Source: Flavobacterium sp. UBA7665 (GTDB lineage Bacteria > Bacteroidota > Bacteroidia > Flavobacteriales > Flavobacteriaceae). Taken from it: a stretch of 64,000 bases of DNA. The stretch covers positions 137,261 through 201,260 of the forward strand of contig DLHP01000030.1 of NCBI GenBank assembly GCA_002483285.1. Reading direction: 5' to 3'. Each line of letters opens with the position of its first letter. Position 1 is the stretch's first letter. The notes under the pieces were generated by a model that saw only the letters and a program-made list of their open reading frames with translations, was not told where the DNA came from and made no database searches. This document shows, piece by piece, positions 26,062 to 34,457 of this stretch. The position numbers were made by a program, and so were the translations under genes.

Positions 26062-26204
26062 CATTTTTAAGAAATTATCCAGTTTTTCTACACTGAGATA
26101 AATTCGGAAATTGTTAGGGATGGTATCGCCCCTTCCCCGAAGGCAATTTAGTGAATCTGGGACAATCCCATTACCGAAATTCTACATCAAATGTTAAATA
26201 TCCC
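26062..26204. repeat. Dispersed intergenic element, copy 2
   Basis: Same block order as copy 1 (17404-17546), from TTTTTAAGAA to GTTAA, with the identical core CCCCTTCCCCGAAGGCAAT (about 26109-26128) and hairpin CCTTC-CCC-GAAGG. It lies 56 nt upstream of the GreA-like gene (minus strand) and downstream of the barrel gene, so its orientation relative to the downstream gene is the same as in copy 1. Confidence 0.75.
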
Positions 26205-26274
26205 ACCTATCAGCACATGATATTTTAAACACTTGATTTTAAAAACCGCCAGGACTTCGTGACAAAAGCTAAAT

Positions 26275-28029
26275 TTAAAAATCAAACTTATAATTCCCAC
26301 CCACCATCACCTGAATCGGCTGCACCGGATAATCCAGCCATTTCTGGTAGTTCTGGTTAGCAAGGTTGTTGCCACGCAAGAAGAACGACAAACGCTCGCT
26401 GAAGTTATATCCAACATGCAGGTTCGCGTCAAAATAACTATCGGCTTTCCTGACTTCGGATACCGGCACAAGCAAATCGACGCGCATGAATCGGTCTTTT
26501 CGTTCCCCTACAAAAAACAGGTTGGTTCCGGCAAACCATTTTTCGGTGATCTTCACGTCGAGGTTGGCACCGAGTTGGATTGCCGGCAAATTCCACGGTT
26601 CGGCTTCAAACTTGGTATCATACGAGCTAAAGCTTCCGTTGATGCCAAAAGAAACATTTTTAGACAAATCGGCCTTGATTTCACCAAAGAAATTCACGGT
26701 TTTGACATCGTCATACACCACACCGAACGAGTTGCCGTAACGATAGGCCTGTTGGTCGGCCAAACTTCCATTGAACGAATTCTTGAGGAATAACGCCTTG
26801 TTGCGTTCACTCACGAGCGAGCCCTTGATGTTGTAGCTGATGTAATTCGACAATTTCCCGCGCAAACCACCAAAAAGGTCGAACTGTCGGTCGGTTGGGA
26901 TGATGAATGTATTTGGGGACAAAAATGGATTTTGGTTCGTGAGTTGACGGTAAGAATTCTGGTCCAGTCCACCTTCGGCACCTGCATAAAACACCATCAA
27001 ATCACCTACGATTTTAAGCGAGGCATTGAATTTTGGGTAGATGTGAAATTCGTTCTTGCTATTGCTTTCGGTATCCAGGCTGTATACCACAGTTCCACCG
27101 ATATTGAACGACCAATCGTCCTTGGCCATCGAAAAACTCGGCTGCACGCCAAAATTCGCATAGCCATATTTGAGCGGAACGGCCACATCGTAGATGCGGT
27201 CGAATTCGCCGCCCACATAATCGGCCATCACATTGACTTTTACCGTTTTGTTTTGGATGTCTACCTGGAAACTTGGCTTGGCAATGAAGCGGTTTTCTGC
27301 CGAGTCGTAGTTGTTAGAAAAGCGTTCGTATTTGAGCGTCATGTCGTTGAAAACGCCTTCGTTGAATTTGATTTTTCCGCCCACGTAAATGTCGTTGTAG
27401 GTGAACCCGTCATCGATGTCGTTGTAAATCAACAGCCGCTGCTCTGGTGTGTACAACTGGTCGAAGGTTTCAGGCATTCCGTACCAACGGTACTTTTGCA
27501 ATTGGTAACCCGCATCGATGTTCCAGCCTATTTCATTGGTTTTGCTACCATAGGTCAAATCAATCGACGAAGTCATGTACGCATCTTTGGGCAACACGTC
27601 CTTGATACCACCCGCCGACGACAAATGCTTGATATTTCCGGCCACATAATCGTTGTCACCGATGTTTTCGGTGATGTACAACTCTCCGAGCAAGGTCACA
27701 AAATTTCCAATGCCGCCGGTAAAATAGTTCTTGTACAATTGTTCCTGTTTGGCCTTATCGACACCCGCTGCGCGTCCTTTCGAAGGCGTAAAGGTCGAAG
27801 CCACCGGAAATGAAAAAATCGAATATTTGATGGGTTCTTTTTTGGTGGTTTCCTCATCCTCGATCGTGGGCGTTTCCTTGACCTTGAATGCGTCGGAAAT
27901 CGTGGGCGTGTAGGGTTTGACGACGTTGACCACTTCGGTCCCGATGTTCTCGTCTTTCTTCTGCGCGAACGCCGTTTGCAATCCGGCAAGAATTAAAATT
28001 GTGAAGGTATATTGGATGTTGATTTTCAT
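26275..28029 (-). CDS. Outer-membrane beta-barrel, TonB-receptor-like without a clear plug
   Basis: Start at 28029 (MKINIQYTFTILILAGLQTAFAQ), signal peptide of about 22 residues; 584 aa. After cleavage comes a conserved-looking segment EVVNVVKPYTPTISDAFK (about 29-46) and a Thr/Glu/Lys-rich linker. From about 90 to the end, alternating strands end in the TonB-receptor-like sequence GNNLANQNYQKWLDYP...GGNYKFDF with terminal Phe for BAM recognition. The usual plug motifs (IRG, DG...) are absent, so it may be a plug-less porin or scaffold rather than a true TonB-dependent transporter. It lies 61 nt downstream of the giant TPR gene on the same strand; the two probably form an operon and a complex (inference). 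Confidence 0.7.
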   Translation of the reverse strand: MKINIQYTFTILILAGLQTAFAQKKDENIGTEVVNVVKPYTPTISDAFKVKETPTIEDEETTKKEPIKYSIFSFPVASTFTPSKGRAAGVDKAKQEQLYKNYFTGGIGNFVTLLGELYITENIGDNDYVAGNIKHLSSAGGIKDVLPKDAYMTSSIDLTYGSKTNEIGWNIDAGYQLQKYRWYGMPETFDQLYTPEQRLLIYNDIDDGFTYNDIYVGGKIKFNEGVFNDMTLKYERFSNNYDSAENRFIAKPSFQVDIQNKTVKVNVMADYVGGEFDRIYDVAVPLKYGYANFGVQPSFSMAKDDWSFNIGGTVVYSLDTESNSKNEFHIYPKFNASLKIVGDLMVFYAGAEGGLDQNSYRQLTNQNPFLSPNTFIIPTDRQFDLFGGLRGKLSNYISYNIKGSLVSERNKALFLKNSFNGSLADQQAYRYGNSFGVVYDDVKTVNFFGEIKADLSKNVSFGINGSFSSYDTKFEAEPWNLPAIQLGANLDVKITEKWFAGTNLFFVGERKDRFMRVDLLVPVSEVRKADSYFDANLHVGYNFSERLSFFLRGNNLANQNYQKWLDYPVQPIQVMVGGNYKFDF

Positions 28030-28090
28030 AGTTTGATTTTTGGTGGAAAGCATCTTTTATCTTGCAGCGCAGCGGTCTTTCGTCTTTTTT

Positions 28091-31000
28091 CTACTTCTGG
28101 ATTGATGAATTCGTTTTCGATTCTTCTCCCTTAATCATGTCTAGCTGGTATTGCGCCTCGTCCACGACATCCTGGTAATTCGCGAAATTTTTGATCACGC
28201 TATCTAAGATGTAAGTGGCCTGGAAACTGTCCTTGAGCGCATAGAAATTCTTGGCCATGACCACGAGCCCTTTCGCGCCGAAGTATTTGTAACCCGAATA
28301 ATCTTTCGTAAGTTTTTGGATCGACGTGTTCGATGCCTCGTACTTGCCTTCCTTGTTTTTGAAATACGCATCGTAAAACAACGCCTCGGCAGCCAATTCG
28401 CCTTTGGCAATTGCTTGGAGTTTGGCATAAGCGGCTTTGGCCTTGGTCTCATCGCCTGAGTTCATGGCCGAACGCGCCACGATAATTTGCGCATCCGATT
28501 TGACCTTGTCATCCATTTTAGGATTCGCCAAAACCTTGTCGGCATACACCACGGCATTCGGGTAATCCTTTTGCTCGTAATAGGTTTTCATCAAATTCGA
28601 TTGCGCGAAAGTCACGTTCTGCGGGAAATCGGCTTCGGTTTCGAGTCGTTTTAAAGTGGCAACCGCTTTGGCATCATCATTCTTTTTCATGTAGATTTCG
28701 GCGAGGCGAACCAGTGATTGCTCGGTAAATTCATTCCTTGCTTTCGAAGCGACGAACTCGTAATTCGGGATCGCGTTATTGGGCTGATTGTCGGCATAAT
28801 AAGACTGAGCGAGGTAGAAATTCGCCTTAAGCGAGTGGATGCCGTTCGGGAATTTCACCGTGTAATTGCTCAAAGTCGAAATCGCCTGTTTGGTGTTGTT
28901 CTGCGAGAATTGCTTTTCGGCAGCTTCGTAAGTGTCGTTGTCGAGGTCGGCATCAGAAACCTCAACGAAATCCAGCGTACGAACCCACGATGCGTATTCA
29001 TCGACCTTTCCATTATCGACATAAATGAGCCTGGCCGTAGCAACTGCCTCAAGCGCTTCGGGACTTTTTGGGAACTCAGAAGCGATCTTCTTGAACTTCA
29101 CCAAAGCCTGCGCATCGTTGTCGGCATTGTAATAAATCAAGCCTTGTCTGAGCATCGCTTTCGACGCATACGAGCCGTTCCTGTTCTCGTTAATCAGTTG
29201 GTCATAAGTTTTGATCGCCGAATCATTTTTCTTTTCAGAAACGTAAGTATTCCCCAACTCAAACAATGCATCATCGCGATATTGCGATTTTGGAAACGCC
29301 CCAACAAACTTGTTCAAATCTTCAATCTTACGGTCGTTTTTGCTCACAAATCCGTAGCTCACCGCTTTCTGGAAAGCTGCGTAATCGGCATCCACACCTT
29401 TGAGTTCGATGACTTTATTGTACGCGTCCATCGCGGGCCAATATTTCGCGGTCACGAAACGGCAATCGCCGAGCCTGAGATACGCATCAACGAGGCGGGT
29501 TTTGTCGTCTTTGGCTGTTTCAAGGTAACTCTGGAAATAATTCCCGGCCTGGTCGTATTCCTTTTGCTTGAAATAAGCGTAGGCGATATTGTAATTGATA
29601 TTTTTATTTTCGGGTGTCGATTTGGCTTCGGGAAAAGCCACAAATTGCTTGAAGCTGAGTAGCGCTTCGTTGAAATTGTCGAGCACATACTCGGTTTCGC
29701 CTTTCCAGAATGTGGCACGCGCCGAAAACTTGGCATCGCTGGGTTGTGCGATTGATTTTTTGAACATCACGAGCGCGTCGGCGTAACTGCCATCGGTGTA
29801 CAATTCGAGTCCTCGATAAAAAGTCACTTTTTGGTAGGCCGCTTTGTTTGAGAATTTGTTTTTCTCGAGCAAATCGAGTGCGCCTTTGTAGTTTTTAGAA
29901 GTAATGTAGGAGTTGATCAGCAAAGTCTCGACTTCAGTTTTGCTCGGTGAATTTGGGTATTTGTTGAGGAAATTTGCCAAAACATCCGGAACCGATTGGT
30001 ACGAGTTCCCGATTTCATAACTGAGTTTTGCGTAATTCAAACTCGCATCTTCTTGAATTTTAAGATCGAAATCCATTTCCGAAGCATTCTTGAACGCGTT
30101 TAAAGCCTGCTGCTTCCTATCGGTCTTGAAATAACTTTCCCCCAAATGGTAATAGGCATTTTGTGCTACGAAATCCTTACCGTCGATGATTTTATTGAAT
30201 TGCGAAATGGCATTCTCGTAGTCTTTTTGTTGATAGTACGCGTAACCCAATTGGTAAAAATCGGTGTTGTTCCAGCGGCCTTTCTTGCCTTTGTATTCTT
30301 TTAGGTACGGAATCGCCTTATCGTATTGCTTGAGGTTGAAATAGCTTTCACCGATGATTTTATTGAGCTCGGATTTCTCGAGCGCGTTGGATTTGGCCAT
30401 CGCCGTTTGCCCGGTTTGGATGGCTTTCTCAAACTTACCGAGTTTGAAATTCATGTCGGCTTGGAAATACGATAGTTTCTCCTTGTATTTTTCCTCGCCC
30501 GAAACTTCATCGAAATACTTCGTGGCTTCTTTGTAGTCGTTACCTTCATACGCCATGAAACCCAAATAATACTTGGCTTGCGAACCAAAATCCTTGGAAT
30601 TTACGACCTTATTAAAATACGGCGTGGCTTCCTTTTTCTTACCTGCCGAGAAAAAACTGTAGCCTTTCTGGAAGTTGAATTTGTCGAGGTCGTCGTAACT
30701 CAGTGAATTTTCATCGACCTTGTCAAACCATTCGAGCGCCTGTGGGTATTTGCCCTGATCAAAATAGAAGTGCGCCACTTCAATGTACGCCTGATTTTGC
30801 TTCGGGCTTGTGGGGTAATCGCGAACGAAACTTTCCATCGCTTCATCCGCACCCGATTGGTTGAGCCTTATGGCGCAATTGGCGCTGTAATAGCTGCAAT
30901 CGGCTTGCACTTCGAGGCTTTTGCTTTCTGATTTTACTTTGTCAAAAATCAGTTGTGCCGATAAATACTGGTTGTTCCTGTACAGCGAAACCGCCCTGTC

Positions 31001-31102
31001 ATAATCTTCGAGTTCGTGCGTGTAGATGGCCGATTTTTGGGCCGAAACGCCAGCAGAAACAACGAAAAAAAGCAGGAGAAAAAAACGGGATAGTTGGTGC
31101 AT
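28091..31102 (-). CDS. Large periplasmic tetratricopeptide-repeat protein
   Basis: 1003 aa with signal peptide (MHQLSRFFLLLFFVVSAGVSAQ). Almost the whole length is made of TPR or TPR-like helical repeats; recurrent units include YYQQKDYENAISQFNKII, YFKQKEYDQAGNYFQSYL and YYEQKDYPNAVVYADKVL, with conserved small and aromatic positions. This is a protein-interaction solenoid similar in style to YbgF/CpoB and BamD relatives but much longer. No catalytic domain or lipobox. The partner is likely the barrel encoded downstream (26275). It is divergent from ftsE with 163 nt between starts, and a -7 box lies at 31124-31131. A role in outer-membrane or division-site organisation is only inference from neighbours. 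Confidence 0.8.
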   Translation of the reverse strand: MHQLSRFFLLLFFVVSAGVSAQKSAIYTHELEDYDRAVSLYRNNQYLSAQLIFDKVKSESKSLEVQADCSYYSANCAIRLNQSGADEAMESFVRDYPTSPKQNQAYIEVAHFYFDQGKYPQALEWFDKVDENSLSYDDLDKFNFQKGYSFFSAGKKKEATPYFNKVVNSKDFGSQAKYYLGFMAYEGNDYKEATKYFDEVSGEEKYKEKLSYFQADMNFKLGKFEKAIQTGQTAMAKSNALEKSELNKIIGESYFNLKQYDKAIPYLKEYKGKKGRWNNTDFYQLGYAYYQQKDYENAISQFNKIIDGKDFVAQNAYYHLGESYFKTDRKQQALNAFKNASEMDFDLKIQEDASLNYAKLSYEIGNSYQSVPDVLANFLNKYPNSPSKTEVETLLINSYITSKNYKGALDLLEKNKFSNKAAYQKVTFYRGLELYTDGSYADALVMFKKSIAQPSDAKFSARATFWKGETEYVLDNFNEALLSFKQFVAFPEAKSTPENKNINYNIAYAYFKQKEYDQAGNYFQSYLETAKDDKTRLVDAYLRLGDCRFVTAKYWPAMDAYNKVIELKGVDADYAAFQKAVSYGFVSKNDRKIEDLNKFVGAFPKSQYRDDALFELGNTYVSEKKNDSAIKTYDQLINENRNGSYASKAMLRQGLIYYNADNDAQALVKFKKIASEFPKSPEALEAVATARLIYVDNGKVDEYASWVRTLDFVEVSDADLDNDTYEAAEKQFSQNNTKQAISTLSNYTVKFPNGIHSLKANFYLAQSYYADNQPNNAIPNYEFVASKARNEFTEQSLVRLAEIYMKKNDDAKAVATLKRLETEADFPQNVTFAQSNLMKTYYEQKDYPNAVVYADKVLANPKMDDKVKSDAQIIVARSAMNSGDETKAKAAYAKLQAIAKGELAAEALFYDAYFKNKEGKYEASNTSIQKLTKDYSGYKYFGAKGLVVMAKNFYALKDSFQATYILDSVIKNFANYQDVVDEAQYQLDMIKGEESKTNSSIQK

Positions 31103-31123
31103 TTTCTTAATGGTTTAGAAATT

Positions 31124-31131
31124 CAAAATTA
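31124..31131 (-). promoter_or_regulatory. -7 promoter element of the TPR gene
   Basis: TAATTTTG on the minus strand, exact TAnnTTTG, 21 nt before the ATG; no clear -33 element. Confidence 0.45.
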
Positions 31132-31216
31132 AGCTACTCTGCAAGGTATAACGACCCGCTTTAGGCTTTTATTATAAACATTTTTGTAAACAGCGGCGTT
31201 TTAGTGGCAAAATTTA

Positions 31217-31248
31217 TTTGGAGAGCCAACGTTATCTTATTACTTTTA
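31217..31248 (+). promoter_or_regulatory. Sigma-A promoter of ftsE
   Basis: TTTG (31217-31220), 20 nt, TACTTTTA (31241-31248). The ATG at 31266 follows by 17 nt, supporting that start over the upstream one at 31218. Confidence 0.7.
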
Positions 31249-31265
31249 CCGCAAAACAAAACCAC

Positions 31266-31949
31266 ATGTCGCAACCAATCGTTTTTCTTAGGAACGTAGC
31301 CATTTATCAAGAGAAAAAAGTCATCTTTTCTAACGTGAATCTCGAGGTCAACCACGGCGAATTCATCTACATCATCGGGAAAACCGGAACCGGAAAAAGC
31401 AGTTTCATGAAAACGCTATACGCTGACCTTAAACTTGTTGAAGGACAAGGCAGCATCGTAGATTATGATTTGGCCAACCTCAAGGAAAGCGACATTCCGT
31501 ACCTGCGACGTAAGATCGGCATCGTATTCCAGGATTTTAAATTGCTGCCCGACCGCAGCGTGAGCGACAATATGTTGTTCGTGCTCAAAGCCACGGGCTG
31601 GAAAGACAAGGAAGAAATGCAGCACAAAATCGATGAATGCTTAGACAAAGTCGATTTGAAATCGGTAGCCGACAAAATGCCGCACCAACTCTCGGGCGGT
31701 GAACAACAACGTACCGCGATTGCGCGTGCGCTTTTGAATGATCCAGAACTCATCCTCGCCGACGAACCTACCGGAAACCTCGATCCGCAAACCAGCGTAG
31801 AAGTATTGGGCGTATTGCGCAAAATCAACGAGAACGGAAAAACGGTCATCATGGCCACACACGATTACGCCTTGCTCATGAAATTCCCATCCAAAACGCT
31901 CAAATGCGAGGACGGAAAAATCTTCGAGGTCGTACAGCGTACGGTTTAA
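31266..31949 (+). CDS. ftsE: Cell-division ATP-binding protein FtsE
   Basis: ABC ATPase that with FtsX links the divisome to periplasmic murein hydrolases. Start at 31266 (MSQPIVFLRNVAIYQ) because the longer frame starts inside the promoter; 227 aa, normal for FtsE. Walker A GKTGTGKS (38-45), Q-loop VFQDFKLLPDRSVSDN (87-102), signature LSGGEQQ (142-148), Walker B LILADEPTGNLDP (162-174), H-loop ATHD near 196. The FKLLPDRSV.DN sequence separates FtsE from LolD and MacB ATPases. No ftsX is adjacent: the next gene is convergent and overlaps the last 4 nt. Confidence 0.88.
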   Translation: MSQPIVFLRNVAIYQEKKVIFSNVNLEVNHGEFIYIIGKTGTGKSSFMKTLYADLKLVEGQGSIVDYDLANLKESDIPYLRRKIGIVFQDFKLLPDRSVSDNMLFVLKATGWKDKEEMQHKIDECLDKVDLKSVADKMPHQLSGGEQQRTAIARALLNDPELILADEPTGNLDPQTSVEVLGVLRKINENGKTVIMATHDYALLMKFPSKTLKCEDGKIFEVVQRTV

Positions 31950-32773
31950 TTCTCCTTTTTATAGACGTGGGGATTTTCTTTGATTCCCTTTTTGAAAATC
32001 TTGCGGATGGCCATGCGCAGGAAAGTATCGCATTGTAAAATCAAATCGCTTATTGCATTTTCTGGACGTCCGCGGAAAGAAGTCACGTGAAAGGTATCGG
32101 TTTCTAGCAAGGGCGTTTTCGAGAAATAATAATTCGAGATGCAGCAACGGAAACCATCAAAAGTCACAGGCGATACCGAATGCAACGAATGGTTGTGCGT
32201 AGCCATAATCGCCAATCGGTTGAATTTGCTGTGGACAGTGATTTGTTTTTCCTTCAATCCATTGGGCCACAACTCTAAATTTCCGCCATAAGATTCCTCC
32301 CAATCGGGCGTCACATAATACAACAAATTCAAGACTCGCCAACGTTCGCGATCCTTATCGTGCGAGTTGTCGAGATGCGGATTGAGAAATTGTTTGTGTG
32401 CCATGCCAGAAAGTCCGCCCGCGTATAAATTTTCATCCGGAATGGCCGATTCGATTCCGCAGATTTTACCGATCAGTTCTACCACTTTTTTATCCTGGAA
32501 CGCATAAATCGTCTCCTCGAGCAACGGGTGATATTGGTTCATTTGCGCCGCCACGTATTTGTCTTCACGGATGCTTTTCTTGAGCACCATTTCGTGCGGT
32601 TTGGGGAAAACGCTGTACAATTGTTTGGCAAAATCCTCGGGCAGTAAATCATCGAGAAAACAATATCCAATCGCGTCTTTTGAACTTGAAAATTGCAATT
32701 GAAGTTCGGCCGACTGGCTTTCAATTCTGGCGCAAATCATTTTGGCGATATCAATTCTGCTAATAATTTCCAT
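31946..32773 (-). CDS. 2-oxoglutarate/Fe(II)-dependent oxygenase-like protein
   Basis: 275 aa, no signal peptide. The double-stranded beta-helix iron motif is visible: H..D in FLNPHLDNSHDKDRERW (about 129-145), LLYYVTPDWEESYGGNLELW (about 149-168) as the core strands, and a distal H in THNHSLHSVSPV (about 191-202), followed by R in GFRCCISNYYF (about 206-216) that can bind 2-oxoglutarate. This layout is shared by prolyl-hydroxylase-like enzymes and hydroxylases of small molecules or sugars. Substrate unknown. Convergent with ftsE (4-nt overlap) and divergent from a glycan cluster; a role in glycan or nucleotide-sugar modification is possible but unproven. Confidence 0.7.
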   Translation of the reverse strand: MEIISRIDIAKMICARIESQSAELQLQFSSSKDAIGYCFLDDLLPEDFAKQLYSVFPKPHEMVLKKSIREDKYVAAQMNQYHPLLEETIYAFQDKKVVELIGKICGIESAIPDENLYAGGLSGMAHKQFLNPHLDNSHDKDRERWRVLNLLYYVTPDWEESYGGNLELWPNGLKEKQITVHSKFNRLAIMATHNHSLHSVSPVTFDGFRCCISNYYFSKTPLLETDTFHVTSFRGRPENAISDLILQCDTFLRMAIRKIFKKGIKENPHVYKKEN

Positions 32774-32799
32774 TGTTCGGATAAAAAATATTTTCTTTG

Positions 32800-32807
32800 C
32801 AAATATA
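32800..32807 (-). promoter_or_regulatory. -7 promoter element of the 2OG oxygenase gene
   Basis: TATATTTG on the minus strand, exact consensus, 27 nt before the ATG at 32773, in the 51-nt divergent gap with the glycosyltransferase at 32825. Confidence 0.45.
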
Positions 32808-32824
32808 TCACTTAAAACCTCCCG

Positions 32825-33721
32825 ATGCTTTCCATTTTAATCCCGGTGTACAACTACGAAGCGTTTCCGCTGGTTTGTGAAATCCAGGCGCAAGCGACCA
32901 AGGCTGGGATTGCATTTGAAATTTTGTGTTTTGATGACGCCTCGACGCAGCGTTACACCAACAACGATAAAATCAACGAGCTCGAGCACGCGAGTTATGC
33001 CATTTTAGAGACCAACATCGGGCGCAGCAAAATCAGGAACCTGCTCGCTAAAACGGCACGTTATGATTGGTTGCTGTTCCTCGATACCGACGTTTTACCC
33101 AAGAATAAAAAACTGATTGCTACCTATTTGCCTTATCTCGATGCCGAACCCAAGGTAGTCAACGGTGGTATTTTATACCAAGGAATCCGACCCGATAAAA
33201 GACGTGTATTCCGTTGGCTTTACGGTAGCAAACGCGAAGCACTTTCGGCCAAAAGACGACGTAGAAATCCATATTTGTCTTTGCTTACGCTCAATTTTGC
33301 CATCCACAAATCCATATTTTCAAAAGTCGCTTTCAACGAAGAAATTCCCAACCTGCGGCATGAAGACACTTTGTTTTCGTACGACTTAATGCAGGCCCAA
33401 GTGCCCATCATCCACATCAAAAATCCGGTTTACCATTTGGGAATCGACGTTTTCGAGACCGCCATCCGCAAAGAAAATGAATCTCTGATCGCACTCAAAT
33501 TCCTTACCGACCATAAGCTGTTGACGCCCAATTACCTTAGGATTTCAAAACTGTTCGACCGTTTGAAAAGACTCAATCTCGTGGGTTTGTTTGCCGTTAT
33601 GCATCGCGCAACACGATCCCTGTTATTGACCAATTTATCGAGTGCTTATCCGTCGCTGCGGATTTTTGACCTGTACCGCATCGGGTATTTATGTAACCTT
33701 GAAAAAAACGGCCATGTATAA
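32825..33721 (+). CDS. Family 2 glycosyltransferase
   Basis: 298 aa GT-A enzyme. N-terminal SILIPVYNYEAFPLV (3-17), first acidic motif CFDDAST (about 38-44), NIGRSKIRN (about 64-72), and a DxD motif LFLDTDVLP (about 84-92). The C-terminal third has a Lys/Arg-rich region and one weak hydrophobic stretch, suggesting peripheral membrane association. The product is presumably a polysaccharide or LPS glycosyltransferase; sugar unknown. Overlaps the following methyltransferase gene by 8 nt, starting a three-gene run (33.7-35.4 kb). Confidence 0.82.
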   Translation: MLSILIPVYNYEAFPLVCEIQAQATKAGIAFEILCFDDASTQRYTNNDKINELEHASYAILETNIGRSKIRNLLAKTARYDWLLFLDTDVLPKNKKLIATYLPYLDAEPKVVNGGILYQGIRPDKRRVFRWLYGSKREALSAKRRRRNPYLSLLTLNFAIHKSIFSKVAFNEEIPNLRHEDTLFSYDLMQAQVPIIHIKNPVYHLGIDVFETAIRKENESLIALKFLTDHKLLTPNYLRISKLFDRLKRLNLVGLFAVMHRATRSLLLTNLSSAYPSLRIFDLYRIGYLCNLEKNGHV

Positions 33722-34457
33722 CGCGCTCAAAAAAATCGCTACCAAACTCATCCCACGCCGATTGTTGTTCGAGCATGAGGAGAAATTGCGTGGCTTGTAT
33801 TCTATCTTTAATAGCGGAAACCGTTTTGAGTGTAATGTCTGCGGTAAAAAACTCGACCATTTCGTGGTCAACCACCGCGACGATTTGCTGTGTCCCAATT
33901 GCGGCAGCCTGCGAAGAAACCGCCGTTTGTGGCAATTGATCCAGGTAGAATTTTTAAATCCCGGCATGAGTGTTTTGGATTTTTCGCCTTCGCGTTGCCT
34001 GTACCGCCGCATGAAAAAAATAGATGGTATCCGTTACGAAAGTACCGACCTTTCTGGCGATTTCATGGCCGACCACCAATTCGACATCACGCAATTGGCC
34101 GCCGCCGACAACACTTACGATTTAATTATCTGTTACCACATCCTCGAGCACATCTCCAACGACCGTTTGGCCATGCAGGAACTTTTCAGGGTAATGAAAC
34201 CCGGCGCGACCGCTTTGGTACAGACGCCATTCAAGGACGGCGACATTTACGAAGACGACAGCATTGTGAGTGAGACCGATCGGTTGAAGCATTTCGGACA
34301 GGAAGACCACGTGCGCATCTACTCGGTAGACGGTTTGCAGGAACGGCTTTCGGCGGCCGGTTTTACAGTCGACGTCAGGAAATATACCACCGATGAAAAC
34401 CGTTATGGTTTAAGCACCGACGAAACCATTCTTGTATTGACCAAACCCAAAATGTAA
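33714..34457 (+). CDS. SAM-dependent methyltransferase with N-terminal zinc-ribbon
   Basis: Start at 33714 (MYNALKKIATKLIP), overlapping the previous gene by 8 nt; the longer frame is discarded. 247 aa. Two cysteine pairs, CNVCGKK (about 43-49) and CPNCGSLRRNR (about 64-74), form a probable zinc ribbon. The class I methyltransferase domain follows: motif I is atypical (VLDFSPSRCLYR, about 91-102, no G-x-G), then YESTDLSG, and IICYHILEHISNDRLAM (about 139-155) with the typical post-motif. Such proteins occur in O-antigen and capsule clusters. The stop overlaps the next start by one base (TAATG). Confidence 0.72.
   Translation: MYNALKKIATKLIPRRLLFEHEEKLRGLYSIFNSGNRFECNVCGKKLDHFVVNHRDDLLCPNCGSLRRNRRLWQLIQVEFLNPGMSVLDFSPSRCLYRRMKKIDGIRYESTDLSGDFMADHQFDITQLAAADNTYDLIICYHILEHISNDRLAMQELFRVMKPGATALVQTPFKDGDIYEDDSIVSETDRLKHFGQEDHVRIYSVDGLQERLSAAGFTVDVRKYTTDENRYGLSTDETILVLTKPKM

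Noticed and set aside
26932..27813. 293-codon frame antisense to the barrel gene
   Set aside because: Shadow of the real gene; composition follows the opposite strand and no family motifs appear.
28718..29662. 314-codon frame antisense to the TPR gene
   Set aside because: Shadow frame; the TPR periodicity on the minus strand explains its openness.
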